Assembly (NCBI GenBank): GCA_018343915.1
Contig: JABRWF010000005.1
Coordinates: forward strand, 2,515,001 to 2,579,000
Direction of reading: 5' to 3'
Length of the DNA: 64,000 bases
Origin: Agroathelia rolfsii
Lineage: Eukaryota; Basidiomycota; Agaricomycetes; Amylocorticiales; Amylocorticiaceae
The notes under the pieces are model-generated. The model was not told where the DNA came from, did not search any database, and was given only the letters and a program-made list of their open reading frames with translations. Positions 12,448-25,582 of the stretch are shown here, piece after piece; position 1 is the first letter of the stretch; every line of letters begins with the position of its first letter. Position numbers and translations under genes: made by a program.

Positions 12448-14628
12448 ATGGTCAAAAGAAAAAGGACTGCCTCAGAAAGTGGAGAGGACGATTATAGTGA
12501 TGATAGCGCATACTCTGAACCTGCTATAGCAAAGAGGAAACGCGCATCTGGTCGCGCTAGTAAATCGTCTGCCAGTGCAGCGAAACATAAGGCAACACGC
12601 AAAGCTACAGCTACCAACACAAACTTAGCAGATCCAAGTGTATCTAAAATGTTTGTTTTACACTCTGTCAGTCGACATATCTTAGCATCTCCCAAAGATA
12701 TACAAGCAGCTCTTCTACACTGGTTTTCTGGCGTGCGCGATTCACGCGGTATGCCATGGCGCAAGAACTATAATCCTCATCTAAGCCCTGAAGAAAAGAC
12801 TCAGAGAGCGTACGAGGTATACCTCATCCTTATACCCGCCGCCGAGTCTCTAATATTATGCTGACACTTGCCATAGGTCTGGATATCCGAAATCATGTTA
12901 CAACAAACACAAGTAGCTACAGTTATTCCGTATTGGAACAAATGGATGGAAAGGTGCGTATAACACAGGTATACAGGTATTTGCTAGCGCCAACCCTTCT
13001 GGTAGATTTCCTACTATCCAGGACTTAGTGAGTTTCGTCTGTTGGTTCAGCGTTTTGAACCAAACTAATCGTATGTTCTGCATTTTCAGGCCATGTCAGA
13101 TATCGAAGTAGTGAATTCGCTGTGGAAAGGTCTCGGATACTACTCGCGTGCGGCACGACTTCTTGCAGGAGCCCAAAAGGCTGTCAAGAACTTCAAAGGC
13201 CGGCTTCCTGCCAGTGCTAAGGACCTGGAAGAGCATATCCCAGGCATCGGTCGATATAGCGCCGGTGCTATTGCTTCTATAGCTTATGGCGAATGTGCCC
13301 CTGTAGTCAGTCGTATTCTAATACTAGAAGCAAAGTCAAATGCTGACTCGTCTGTACTTTGACTTCCTGGAACATACAGCTGGATGGGAACGTACACCGC
13401 CTCATGAGCCGAATGCTGGCTTTGCATGCACCCCCGCAAGCAAAACCAACTCTTGAAATCCTGTGGACAGCTGCCACTGACATGGTCTATGGGGTTCAAA
13501 TTCCTGGAGATATTAATCAGGCTCTTATTGAGCTTGGTAGCACGGTGTGTAAAGTTCGCGAGCCTTCATGCAACGTCTGTCCGGTACAAAAGTGGTGTCG
13601 TGCATACCAGATAGCACATGTAAGTCAGGATAGTTTTCACCCATTTGTAGAACAAGGTGGATGATTGTCTCCTAACTGTATACTGTGCTGCTCTTTTTTT
13701 ATAGTCGTCCGTGGAAACACGCGTAGAGGACATTGAGGAGCTCTGTTCTGTCTGTGAGCCCGTCACGACAGAAGAGGGTAGCGCAGAAGTGACTATTTAT
13801 CCCATGAAGTCCGTCAAGAAAAAGGCACGCGAAGAACTTGATGTGGTCAATATTGTCGAATGGCGGTCTACAGAAGGCGAACGATGGTTCTTACTTGTGA
13901 AGCGGCCAGAAGGCGGTAGGTGGCCCCCGTTCTAATATATTATCCATGAGGGATCGATCGAAAGTAAATGATCTTCAGGGCTATTGGCCGGTCTTCATGA
14001 ATTTCCGTCACGACCTAACGTGTTGGAGTCCGAAGTCGCCCCTCTACGAAACGTAGCTCATGACGTTCTCTCGGGCCTACTGGCTATTAAGCCAATCCTG
14101 GCGGGCGAGGAAGACATATTAGCCGAGGGCCCGAGAGCGTCGCAATCGTCGGTGATTATAAAGCATGTAAAACCCGCCGGTGATGTGCTGCATATTTTCT
14201 CGCATATCCGCAAAACATATCGCGCGCAGTGGGTCCTTTTGGAAGGCGGAACAGAGCCGCCAGTTTTACTTATGTCCGACACAAAATCCGAAGCACATCA
14301 AACGAAAAGTATCGAAAGATGGAACAAAAAAGACAAAAGAAAACAGAGTCAGCATGTTATAGAACTCGACAGCGATGGTGAAATGGTTAAGACCAGCACT
14401 GGCAAACCGTCTACCTCGAATGCTAGATGGATCCAAATCGAACACGTTTCCAAATCCAAGTGCGTAGCTCGTGGCTTTTGAATGGGCGTGCACGTAAGGC
14501 TTGAAACTAATATCACATATTACAGTATCAGTACAGGCATGACCAAAGTATGGGCTCAAACGGAGGCGTTATGGTCTAACAAAGTGAACCAACAGCCGGT
14601 GCGCAAGAACAAGGCCCGGAAGGCATAG
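12448..14628 (+). CDS. MUTYH: A/G-specific adenine DNA glycosylase (MutY/MUTYH)
   Basis: Base-excision repair enzyme that removes adenine mispaired with 8-oxoguanine. The start MVKRKRTASESGEDD leads a basic, probably nuclear-targeting N-terminus. The catalytic fold follows: MPWRKNYNP, then VWISEIMLQQTQVATVIPYW with the family's catalytic Glu, FPTIQDLAMSD, LWKGLGYYSRAARL, the helix-hairpin-helix LEEHIPGIGRYSAGAIASIA, and LDGNVHR with the catalytic Asp. The [4Fe-4S] loop is CKVREPSCNVCPVQKWC, with CX6CX2CX5C spacing. The C-terminal Nudix-like 8-oxoG recognition domain is visible in WFLLVKRPEGG and LLAGLHEFPSRPN, ending GMTKVWAQTEALWSNK and a basic tail, stop at 14626-14628. A 52-nt intron (12954-13005) joins WMER to FPTIQDL. 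It appears intact; length and domain order are normal for the family. Confidence 0.95.
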
Positions 14629-15244
14629 ACACCCCGGACCGCCGCTAGTAGCCGGTACGAAGATGACATTACATGTATGAACATCTCTACGTCTCACCAG
14701 TTCTCGTAACATGTCTTGAATATAATCAACCGTCGTGATGTATGGCTTCTCTCTTTATGAAGATTGTACCTATGCCGTGTTAGAACGTGTCTTGTTTGCC
14801 CACATGCACCCATGGGAATCCCTTATACATCTAGCACAGCCGCCCTAATCACCGCAAACTGCGATTGTATTGAAGTCTATCAACAGCCATGTGTCCCGTC
14901 TGATTCGATCGAGAACTTCATGGGTAGACCAAAGCTCGTTGATGTTTTCATCGAGGATTCGGGGTCCTCAATGGACTCGGTTCTGTTTTCTAGAGGCTAA
15001 TGTACCCGCCTCCAAAATGAACCAAGCTCAGCGGCGTCTGAAGAAAAGTTTCGGGCAGCATTTTCAGTCTCCGCTGTATTCATAGTCCGCTTTGCTTATC
15101 CAATCTGGCTCTCGCGCCGACGGTTCAGTTGGCTGCACTTGACCGTTCTTGGCTTGGGTTAACTTAAGTTACTGTTTGCGAGTCTTTTCCAGTTGTATAG
15201 GTTGGCGTTGCATACGGAAACATTAATCAACACCAAGGGTGCAC
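14629..15244. other. Intergenic region
   Basis: Spacer between the MutY stop and the DNAJC11-like start. It contains small ORFs without recognisable content and presumably the 3' UTR and promoter. Confidence 0.55.
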
Positions 15245-17800
15245 ATGCAGTCACATACGGATTCTGGCGAGTTTCTCTAGTTAGTCTCTGCCTCAATTGT
15301 GGCTATTACAGAAAGCAGCCACCGGCATAACTTCTCTGACTGACAGTGTTATGTGTCGTTGTGTGATCATCACCCGGCCCCAGTGCTGTTCTCAACTTAC
15401 CCAAGTCTGCAACTCAGAATGAGATACGCGAACGTCATAGAGCATTGTCTGTGATATTCCATCCAGATAAGCAACATGCCGACACCAGCGAAGAGGTGAA
15501 GGAGACCGCGGCAAAAAGATTCTTAGAAATTCAAAAAGCGTATGAAAGTGAGTTGGCTAGTGTCACAAGGGAATACAGCTTTGTACTCATATTGTATAGC
15601 ATTATCCGATCCATTTCTTCGGTGAGTACTGCTTCATTGCTCCTATTGAATGTGATGTTTGATCATCCTTCGTCCGTAGAACAGTATACGATTTGCTAGG
15701 TCACTTATATTGATTCAATAATGCTCAGCATTGCTCACGGCACTACAGGCGCAGAAGGTCTGGAAATTAAGTGGTCTCCCGAGTACAGGAACCTGCCTCC
15801 CGACGAGGTATGTGTAGCCCTATTGCAACTCTCTTAACGACTCATAACTGGAAATGTCTTAGTTGCGTGATAGAATCCTCCATGTGAAACACGAGCGGGA
15901 TCGTACAAGACTCGAGAGCCTCATCAATCCTCGAGGTCGCCTGACATTTGGCATCGATGCAAGCCCTCTGTTCTCGCGCGAAGACTACTGGCAACGCCAG
16001 TCATTACTGAAGAGAATTCGTTCTGTGGGCGTGCCTGCTTTTGGGATCTTGCATTCCATTGAGGTATTGTTATTCTACGAAAGTTAGTGCTGGCTTCGGC
16101 GCTCACAAACATCAGAGACGAGTGAACAACAATACAACAATCAGCGTCAATGCACGCATGAATCATGATATTACGCGAACGCGAGCACCCCTGGGAAACG
16201 TTTTTGGTGTTATCAGACACGCATATTCTCCGAACTGGAGTTTTGAGGTCGGATATTCATTTATTATCTTTTATCATTGTCCAGGATTAACTGTGCCGTC
16301 TGTTTTAGGGTTCCTATGGCTTGTTTCGTCCATTGTATGCTGGGGCCAAGGCAACGTACGAGGATGCAAACAACACAGTTTCCATTTCGACCCGTGTCTC
16401 CCCTTCATCGCTTCTATCTGCACCACCGTTAACCGTGAGCGTTGCTCGTAAGCTCTATCCCACCTCCGCTACACAGGGTGTCATGGAACTACGCATGGGC
16501 CCATCTACGCCCGTATTTATATTTAACATCGTTGTTCCCAAACCATTCGACTGGACTGAGGAGTCCTATGAACCTCCAGAAGACACTGATATCTTGCCCA
16601 AGCCAGCCAGTATCTCTGGTCTCACTCGTGGAGCGTATCATTATTCATATGGTGCTTCAGTGGCTGGTGTTGCGTCTGCGCTACAAGCTGAAGTAGGTCT
16701 GACCTTTGCGGAACTTAAGTTACGTTTCACTGCAGGCATGCAACTCACTTTAGCTGGATTGCAATGGCTTATGTCATGGACATGGCAACCTTCAGAATCG
16801 AGTGTGATAGGAGCCAATGTGAGCGTCAGTGTCGAAGGTGTAATATTACGATTGGAATTAGGGGTGTTGAGGCAGAGGTTAATGGTACCAATTGCTCTCT
16901 CTCCTCATAACGACCATTCACTAGCGCTTTACGCGACTGTAACACCGACGGTACTGCTTGTTCTTGGCTATCACTTTGTTATGAAGCCAAGGCGACGGAT
17001 ACAACGAGTTGCGTGAGTAGTATTGAATCTTTCTTTTATCGAGTAATCCTGACTCCAAGAAAATGGCGGAGACAGGTTTTACCGCGCTATGAGAAAGGCT
17101 TTACGCGAAGAGAAGCAAGACATCCACCGTGGAAGCGAAGAGACCACGAGTTTGCTTCGAGGAACAGCCCAAAAACATGCTGAAGCCGAGCGGAGAATAC
17201 AAGGTAAAGACTGAAATGAAGGATCCAGATCGTGCAGTCTGGAACAAGAGCCCCAATTGTTCCGTTACTCCCTTCGAGGGACTGGACTTCGATCTTTTCT
17301 GATTCTGTTCCTTTACGCTATAGGTCTAGTCATCACGGAAGCATTCTATGGACCTAGCGAAGATCTAGAAGAGGCACGAGCACTAGCAGTAGATGTTACT
17401 GTAGCTCTACAAGCTTTGGTACAGGACAGCCGATTGTACATTCCTGGGTATAAGACGAAGGTAGTGTGCCTGGGCTGTGCTGTCAATGTTGACTTGACCT
17501 GGGTTGACGATGGCATCGGCCACGTTTCTGCGTGCATTGCCTTCCCGTTTTTTTATTCTAGGCCAACATGCAAGGCTTTTACGATCCGGCGCCGGGTGTT
17601 CCCAAGCGACTGAGGGTACGTTACTTATTCAGAGGACGAGAGCATTATGGTGAAGTGCTCGATGAGCGGCCGGTAGTATTACCTTTACAAGGTGCGTTTT
17701 TTTTTGTCACTCGTGAAAATAAAATAAAACTATCATATTGAGTTGATCACCTATTTCTGGTTTTGGTATTTCATTTTTGGTAGAACATCTTGTCGCTTGA
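15245..17800 (+). CDS. DNAJC11-like J-domain protein (DUF3395)
   Basis: DNAJC11-type proteins couple an N-terminal J domain to a beta-rich middle and a C-terminal DUF3395 domain; the animal protein associates with the mitochondrial MICOS/SAM machinery. Exon 1 (15245-15279) encodes MQSHTDSGEFL, and its split Tyr codon joins YAVLNLPKSATQNEIRERHR at 15384. The J-domain HPD is intact in SVIFHPDKQH. Next come LSDPFLRTVYDLLGAEGLEI, LTFGIDASPLFSRED and a 53-nt intron (16064-16116). A long exon follows (SVARKLYPTSATQGVMELRM, then LALYATVTPTVLLVLGYHFV). DUF3395 is recognisable in AFYGPSEDLEEARALAVDVT, LQALVQDSRLYIPGYK and GFYDPAPGVPKRLRVRY. The gene closes with PLQEHLVA and TGA at 17798-17800. Exon 1 is the least certain part, but its frame and donor fit a normal J-domain start. 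Confidence 0.88.
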
Positions 17801-20800
17801 TGCAAGTTATACAAGAGAAGATATGGAAATTAAATGATTTACCCAACATGACTAAGTAACCATACCTCCTGCCCCTCTTTATTTATTGTAAAACGACATG
17901 GCCTCTACCGGTGACATTGTGGTCATCTGTCTGAAAATTTTCCGAAACTACACCGAGGGAGCTCAGCTCGATTGACAACGTCAGTTTAGCGGTAGCAAAA
18001 GGTCAAATCACAACGAGGGTTCCAGTTTAGACTTGGCGTGATACTATATCCCAGGATGATTATACATCTTATCTTATCCCATCTCTTTTGTTGGGTGCCG
18101 TTTCTTTTCTTGCCTGCCTGGGCTACGTATACCGTTCCTTTGTGATATGCGGCCGACTTCGGACGGGGCCCTTCTTTCGATAGCTCGTTTCGCACGATAC
18201 GAGTATATAAAGCTCACCATCGGCAAAGTGACCTTTGTTTTGGGTCTCGGTGCCGCCGATAGCATTTGTGCAACCTGGGTAATAGAGGATCTTTTTATCT
18301 CACTGGACTTTGTTCAGGCGGTTGGGCTGGTTACCAGCTCAATAATTTTATGGAAACCGGTTCGCCTTGCATAGGGCTTACGAGCCCACTTGTGGTTTGT
18401 GGCCTGATGAGGCTGTGCGTGTCCGAATAAGGATAGTGGCTAAATATATACGGCATGCTAAATAAATACATTCTGAGTTTGGACAGAGTTTATGATTTTT
18501 GTTGTTGGGTTGATTGCATGCTTCTTTAATTATCGGCGTCGGTCGTTCCCGCCCCCGGTGACCAAGTCCGCGGCCGAGGTGGCCCTGAGGCCTGAGCGAT
18601 GACATGTACACAACAGTTGAACACAACAATCCACATAAGGGAGTCTAATTGGATACGTCGGGGCTGATTACGCTACTAGTAATACTAATGTCTTGACGCT
18701 GATTGTCTCGTAAGCTTGCGGTCTTCTCGTTTAAGCTCAGGTTTGTATTATCCCAGTCTTCCGCACTTTCCTTTTTCAGCAGGATTCGTTAGTGGCGTTC
18801 CCATTACTAGCAGCTGCTCTAGTACTATTATCAATACAATATGATATTATTTCTTTCCAGACTCGGATAGTGCTAAAAGACTAAGGTAATGGGATGATTG
18901 AGGATGCACAACTTTCCTTATGCAGGCGGTGGCAGCGGCGGCGACTCGGAAGCACCCTGAATTTAACATCGATTACGACCGTATAAAATACCTGTTGAGC
19001 CTTGGTTATCTCACCCGGATGTGGAATATGGGACTTTGAGTCGTCCAAAAGGCTGGATACAATCAAACCGGCGCCAAAAAGAGGGTACTAGTTGGAGCAG
19101 CGCATCCGCCGGTTCCGTAATTTTTGCGACACAGTTACGACTATGTCATCAACTATGCTCGGCTCTCGCTAAAACAATGTGGTGATCCACTTGTAGTTAT
19201 TCATGCAACTAGGCGAACAAAGCAACACTATGAGAATCCAATATTGGTCTGATGTCCAAGCAAGTACTGTCTACCTAATAAATCATACATCCACTGTAAC
19301 GCTTGGTCTGCTCTGTTTGTATCGAAACATTAACCAAGAGATTGTCTGTGGTAACCGGTACGTCATCTCGCCTGTCAGTGTGTGAAACTGGTATCATGAT
19401 CAAAACAGTATGTCCCCATTTATTTTTGTCTCCTCATCTTCAGCTTTCTCATCACTTATCTGTCCATCTATCATGCAACGCATAATATATTTGAAACAGA
19501 CAGACTTACGAAATTCACGAAGTGATTTTTGATCGTGCGAAGCTCTATCACATCAGAGCCGTGCGCGGTAGCTTTTGTTTGCTATCTTTTTTCCTGTTGA
19601 TGCATCATCGCGCTACCATGGCAGACTATGTTAAATACGGAATGATGAGGATATTTTTCAGGTTCCAGGGCGCCTCCTACGACCGTGCTGCACAAATAAC
19701 CACATGGAATTCATTCAAGAGCGTGTACCCATGGGCCCTTGAATTTAAAATGGTACACATACAGGGAAAGTGCGTTGATTTCATTTACCTTCTACCCTCC
19801 TGGAAGCAGTGATCAAGCAACGAGTAGAGGCCTTACATAAGTGTCAGACCCATCTGAGTGTCTGTTTTGCGCCTAGCCCGAAAATAGAAATCAATCAGCA
19901 GCTGTACTGTGATACTGCGCGTCTTGCGTGACACTGCCTTGTGGCTAGTCCGTGATTTGAGGACGAGAGAAGGCGTACCCGAGCTGCCTATGGCTTCTCG
20001 CATGTGACCCACACTCGGCAGGCTACACTCGGCAGGTCTTCTGGTCAACTTCAAGGTCCTCGATCTATCCCTCGCCATCGATTGTTTGCATGCGCATTAA
20101 GGAAAACGCTTGAATGTTGTCCTAATTTCGAGTGTGCACACTCACCCTTCACTTCTTTACTCCCCCCATCTTGGGTCATTTCCACATCTTGTTAAATGCT
20201 CGCATCTGTCACAAGGTTAACTATGTTTTACCAAAATCTCAGCTAGATCGATAGATGTATCAAGATGGTTTGCTTATCCCGCTTAGAGTGATAAACCGTG
20301 TCATAATTGTGATGCATCTGTCGTAGCCTATACATATCCACTGATCTGTTTGCAACCCCCGGGCCCAATGATTTTCGGCGGGCCGCTCCAACCTCGTCCC
20401 GGTCGGCTCGTCAATGTATTTTGCATATTTATTTTTAATTAGACATCGCTATAGGAAAGCTCGGCTACCACGCTTCCCAAAAAAAAAAAAAGTGACGCTA
20501 CAACAAGCTTGAAGTTGAACCCTAAGAAAAGGAGAGAGAAAAAAAAAACTCAACTGGCAGTGGAAGGATGATTCCCTCTCTCTATCACCCTCCTTTTTTC
20601 TACAACCAAAAAGAGATATGACGAAGATCGGGCGTGGATTCGGAAGCGTTGTACCGCGCAAATCAGAGTTGCGATAAATAAAGTCGCATTGTTCCATCTT
20701 CTACTTTGCAAGTCTAGAAGCGCACTAATGCGGTCCAGTTCGGATGCCAATTGTAATGTCTGATCATCTTCATTCGGGACTCACGGTCATGACTGCCCCG

Positions 20801-23342
20801 GATGCGCTTGAACTCTCAGAGCTGTCCTGATTCTATCGGGGGTTATTGCCTATGAGTGTCTGGTCCCGGCGACGGCGGCATCGATGGATGGATGACGATG
20901 ATGACGATAAGGACGGTAGATGACGACATTGCTCCACTGGTAACTTCCAGTGTACTAGACCCACTTGTGGTGCGAACGAAGCTTTGCTACTTCAAGTTGC
21001 ACGATGGCCAGAGTAACTCCATCTCCCGAGATGGCTGTGCAGTAGCGAAGATGCTTAGGCGACTCGGCGGAGTTCATTTGGGCGCCAGTCCCACAAGCGC
21101 GTGCTTTTGACCGGGAGCAGAATTTGAATTGAGAGGGAGATAGATAGAGGCTTGATTTGAATGGAAGCTTTCAATTAAGCTTCACGTTAAAGTTTCTTGC
21201 GCTCTTGCTCAGTCTTTTCCGGAACCATCTGATTAGAAAAATTTAGGGAAGGAACGAAATGCAGCAGCCTCGGAAACTTGAACTGGTCATACCATCGCTT
21301 GCCCGACCGACATTCCCAGTGTCTTCTCTTCCCCTTTGTTCTTTTACGTGCTTTCCTTGAGTCCCGTATAAGCGTCAAGGTCCAACTTCAAGTACCCTGC
21401 AGATAGGGACACATCCAATGCAATGGTGGCGATAGACGCCGCTTCCCTAAGTTAATTATTCCTCACAACCCTTGAATTGCAGCGACGGCTAGGGCCGGGC
21501 CGCCGCCTGAATGAGTTCTTTCCACGACAGCGAAAAGTATCCAGGACGAAGACAACGGGCGCTTTTTTGGCCTTTGCCGATCGTCGGAAAGGATAGGAAT
21601 ACAGAGAAGGATTGTGTAAGCACGTCGATAAAAGATTTGCGATTGCTTTGTTTGCTTACATCCACCGCAGCTCAGGCCACCAGAAGTCCTCCGCTCCCTT
21701 GATGGACTGGATATTTGTAGCAAGCGCAGGCTTTCGGGTAACAAAAAGGCCGGGGGCTATCCCTTCACATATGACCTAGTCTGGGATCGGAGTAGTGCGT
21801 AAGTTGATAGTCAAAATAGGCGACGAACGACACATAAGGTTTGTCTGCTGCCTTCTTTGGCATGATCCGGAGGTCACGAACCTAATCTAGCATGGACCCA
21901 AGTCGGCTCGCTAATAGTCGCTATACGACCACAGCTGTGCACAATGACTGGATAAACGACGGCAGCTACTGTAACTCGAGTGGTATAATGACTCACGTGC
22001 GCGTATACAGAAAAAGCTTATTCCTAACCTGTTAACACCGCACTAAGGTTGTATACGCGAATATAATGTATGTGTGTCGTGTACATGTGTGCTTTTGCCA
22101 GCCTAATAGCTTTTTTTCTTAACCCTTTTCACGCATGAACTGTATTTCACTTCGCGACAATAATATCACGCTTTGCTAATGACACCGCTCATTACGTCCT
22201 CGCTCTTGTTTCCATATTTCATCATTTCTTTGCCTGGGCGGTGCGGGCCGGTGTCTCCCGTCATGGATCCACATGCTTTTTTAGTGGGCTTGCCGGAGGG
22301 TGCCATAAGGCCTGCACAAGGACTTGAATAGCCTGTGTACATGAATACTGATGCTCAGGCAAATGGTGCGCGTGCATTGTAACATATATTTATCTTTGTA
22401 TTCAGTCCAGTTTACAAGTGGGGTTGTCTCGGGAAAGTTTATATGTGTGGCGGCGCTTCTTTGGAGCGGTCTAGAATGGCCTGAAGAGAGAGAGAGACTA
22501 GCGAGGATATCAGTGGCTGGCACAGCCAAACAGGTGGGGCGAGTCGATTCCCTTTTCATCCATGCTGGGGCATTTTCCAATCGGCCAAGTCGGATAAGGC
22601 CACAGGAACTCCTTCGTTTCGTAAGGACGCAAAAGCTGCTAGGCGGACCGTGTAGCAAGGGCATACGGGCAACACATCAGCTTCATTCCATGCGTCTTGT
22701 TTTGAGTGGGGCTCAATAATAATGTCGTTAGTGGAGTGCCTCACATCACCAAGGAGATCACGAGAAGCGAGCCATTTGGGTTTTTACAGTTCCCTACATT
22801 CTGCAGCCTGAAATCCCTCTGGTTCGCTCCGAGGACAGGGATAGAGGGGAGCTTGGCCATGCAGTTGTTGTCTCCCCCTTGCGCACATATTGAGTACATT
22901 AACCCAGGTCTTCTGAGTCAGATTGGTTGTTGATAAGGGTGCCGCGGAGCCAAAGGTGCCGGGGCTGCCGGAGGCAAATCTTTCCCAGCCGAGACTTGAT
23001 CTTAAAAGACCGGCGGTGAGTGGATGGAATCCAATAGGCAAATTATTACAGAGGTGGTGGCGCGATTAAGCGTCGTGCACAGACTGCGGCTGTGTGGCGT
23101 CTAACTTTAGCTTGGGCTTCTCTAATCTTCTGGGCCAATGTCGGACAAGGCTGGGGAGCAGCCTCTCTTCCGCCGTGAAGTTGATCTTTAGGCCCCTCCT
23201 TCGCCATCTTGAGTTCATTTCAGTTCGATTCGAGATGAAAACACGCCAGTAACAGTCCGTCAACTGGCTCGTCCCTCGAGATGATGTGATGATGATGATC
23301 CCATTCAATTCCAACAAGAAGAGCCCCTTCTCAGTCTCAAAC

Positions 23343-23373
<31 letters not shown>

Positions 23374-23654
23374 GAAATTGTGTGAGAAAGATGGTCCCGC
23401 CACTCTTTTGGTTCTCTCATCCTTCCTCGCTCCTTCTATCCATCCGATGAGATCCTTGCCGCAATAGTTATAAACCTCGGAGGCCTCATATCCATCCCGC
23501 CTTCTTCCTTAAGTGCCATCCCTCTCTCCGGGCCCCTCCTCTCTCACGGCTGACACTCTGCACTGCAGTCTTCTTTCATATCATCTGTAAATAAGTACTT
23601 CAAACACACACTCTCTCTCTTGGCCCACATACATTTCGCACTACGATTTGTGCA
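17801..23654. other. Long gene-poor interval upstream of the WOPR gene
   Basis: About 5.85 kb without a supportable protein gene. ORFs reach about 127 codons on either strand but lack family motifs, splice to nothing, and sit opposite one another. Homopolymer and CT-rich runs appear near 20480, 20535 and 23343-23368. The last 150 bp before 23655 is pyrimidine-rich (CTCTCTC runs at 23520-23620), typical of fungal core promoters, and TATAAA occurs near 23469. It could hold regulatory DNA or non-coding transcripts; none can be shown from sequence. Confidence 0.5.
23343..23368. repeat. A26 homopolymer
   Basis: An uninterrupted run of 26 A about 290 bp upstream of the WOPR start codon. It is a possible nucleosome-excluding poly(dA:dT) tract, a common property of such runs in fungal promoters. 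Confidence 0.75.
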
Positions 23655-25582
23655 ATGCAGCGACCCACATTGCAGAATGCAAAAATGTGCACGACGCACG
23701 ACGCCATGCTCATTTGCTGGGCTGTCATCCGTGGCTTACTGCCGTTGATTGGTAGGCGTCTTGACTCCGAAGTACGTCCGTTTCTTCCGCGCGCTGCGTC
23801 GGCGCGCGGTCGCTGAGCGCTTTCGGTGGCTGATTGGTGGCGGTGGCGCTGTTATCTTTTTGGTGTTTATTCTTCACAGGAGCGCCGACACCTCCGTTCG
23901 GGAGATATCTTCGTCTGGGAAGAACGAGCTGGCCCCGAGGACGGTGTCAAAGACCTTGAAGCGCCTGGAATTGAACGATGGTAAGTATTCATATTTGGCA
24001 ATGATTGCGCATACATTACTATGTTCTCATCTCATCATCTTGTTTGCAGGACAGATGGAATGAGCTGGGGGCCTAGCCGGGTCCGCAATGTGAGTGTTCA
24101 TGTGATGGCTCGTCGCTTACTCGCATTGCTTTTTCTTCTCCTGTTTGTGATGAATACACATTGATGCTGATAAATGCTCGTTACAGGAATTTCTATTTTA
24201 TCACCAAAAGTCGATCACGACACGTGAGGAATATCGGTCTTGTTTGACACCATATGCTCCCATGACTTCGTGAGTAGTCTTCTGCAGTCTGCTCATGCTT
24301 CCGATTACTTCTAGCTTACTGATCATATATGTCTCTGTGTAGTGTGTATGCCAACAGAGATCCACGCATGCCTGACCCCAAAGATCGTCTTGTGAAGCAA
24401 TCCTACAGTGTGAAGGTGCATTTGCCAAATGTAAACAATGGCGAAGAGCGCAAGTGGCACATCAGTCAGTATTCTTTCGTTTTGTGTCTAGTAAATTTCT
24501 GACATGTCACGCATTGATTGCTTCCTCTGTAAATAGCCGCATATTTCACGCACGCTACGCTTGATGACCTGCGCAATGTCCAAGTCATTACCGAAATTGG
24601 TGATCAAGCCATTCCTCCAGGTATCATCCGAGCCGCCAAACAGCAAAAGAGTCGGCGATCTTTGGTAGAGGCCTATGCGGCCCATGAAGCTGCTATGAAC
24701 TCGTCTAACTCTGAACCGGGTAGTCCAGGCAGAAGAATATCGCCAACGCTTTATGCATGTTCTCAACGTGAACGTGCTCATCCGTACTCGCCTTCCATTG
24801 AGCCGCACTCCCCGGCGAATGCTTCGTCTTCATCCCACAAAAACAAGCTTGCTGGCGCACACTCTAGCAACAGTGTCCGCGGGTCAGGTTATGTGCCTTT
24901 TCCACCTCCCCTGACGACTGAGCCGCGCCAAGGCGCATCGTCGCTTTCTCTTTCACCTCCTGCCCACCGACGACCAAGCAGAGGGTCTGAGCACGCTTCT
25001 GAGCAGCGTGAGTCCTCTACACTAAGCTCCTCCGCCTGGTCAGGCGATTCCCATCGCTCTGACTCGTTTTCCTCGGAGCGGTCGAGCGGACGGGAAGAAG
25101 TCACATCGTCGGCATACCATTTATCATCTTCTACTTCAGGCCACCATCGAACCCTCCACCAACATCGCCGACAGGGTTACGAACGAGATGATCACGAAGT
25201 AGGCGCCCCTATGGATATTGACGGACCCTACCCTGCAACTCCCACGACGAATGCGGCCAGCTCGCGTGGTCCGCGGCATGATAGGACCCAAGAAGAAGAA
25301 GAATTTCAAGAAGCTCGCCATCATCTGTCACGTGCCCACGACAAAGCTTACGACGCCTATCTATCTGATGGTGATCGTTTGTCTATTGGTTGGCAGCAAC
25401 GCCGCCCTCTTTCATCCTCATCCTCTTCGTCCACATCCTCCTCGGGGGTCACTCCTGCTCCTCATTATCTAGGTGATCGCAAGTTGGTGCCCCTTGATCT
25501 ACTCAAAGGCAGGCGTGTACCTCATCGCGATCCCGCGGACGAAGTCCTCCTAAGGCAGTTCTCGCTGGCTGATCTACGATGA
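23655..25582 (+). CDS. Gti1/Pac2 (WOPR-domain) transcription factor
   Basis: WOPR proteins (Wor1, Ryp1, Gti1, Pac2) are fungus-specific DNA-binding regulators of morphological switching, conidiation and sexual development. Exon 1 (23655-23771) begins MQRPTLQNAKMCTTHDAMLI and continues to LLPLIGRRLDSE, the first WOPR segment. After a 108-nt intron, exon 2 starts at 23880 with ERRHLRSGDIFVWEERAG and ends at a split Trp codon, joined to TDGMSWGPSRVRN, then EFLFYHQKS, the classic WOPR core. The second half of the domain reads LVKQSYSVKVHLPN and ERKWHITAYFTHATLDDL. The remaining 300 or so residues are Ser/Pro/His-rich and probably disordered, ending VLLRQFSLADLR and TGA at 25580-25582. It stands alone between long non-coding stretches. 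Which of the two fungal WOPR paralogue groups it belongs to cannot be decided here. Confidence 0.9.

Noticed and set aside
12950..13010. Very short (19 or 34 nt) intron in the MutY gene
   Set aside because: Using the acceptor at 13004-13005 gives an ordinary 52-nt intron and the expected WMER-FPTIQDL junction.
16055..16120. Apparent frameshift in the DNAJC11-like gene
   Set aside because: Two frames overlap here, but a normal 53-nt GT-AG intron (16064-16116) restores the reading frame exactly, so the gene is not broken.
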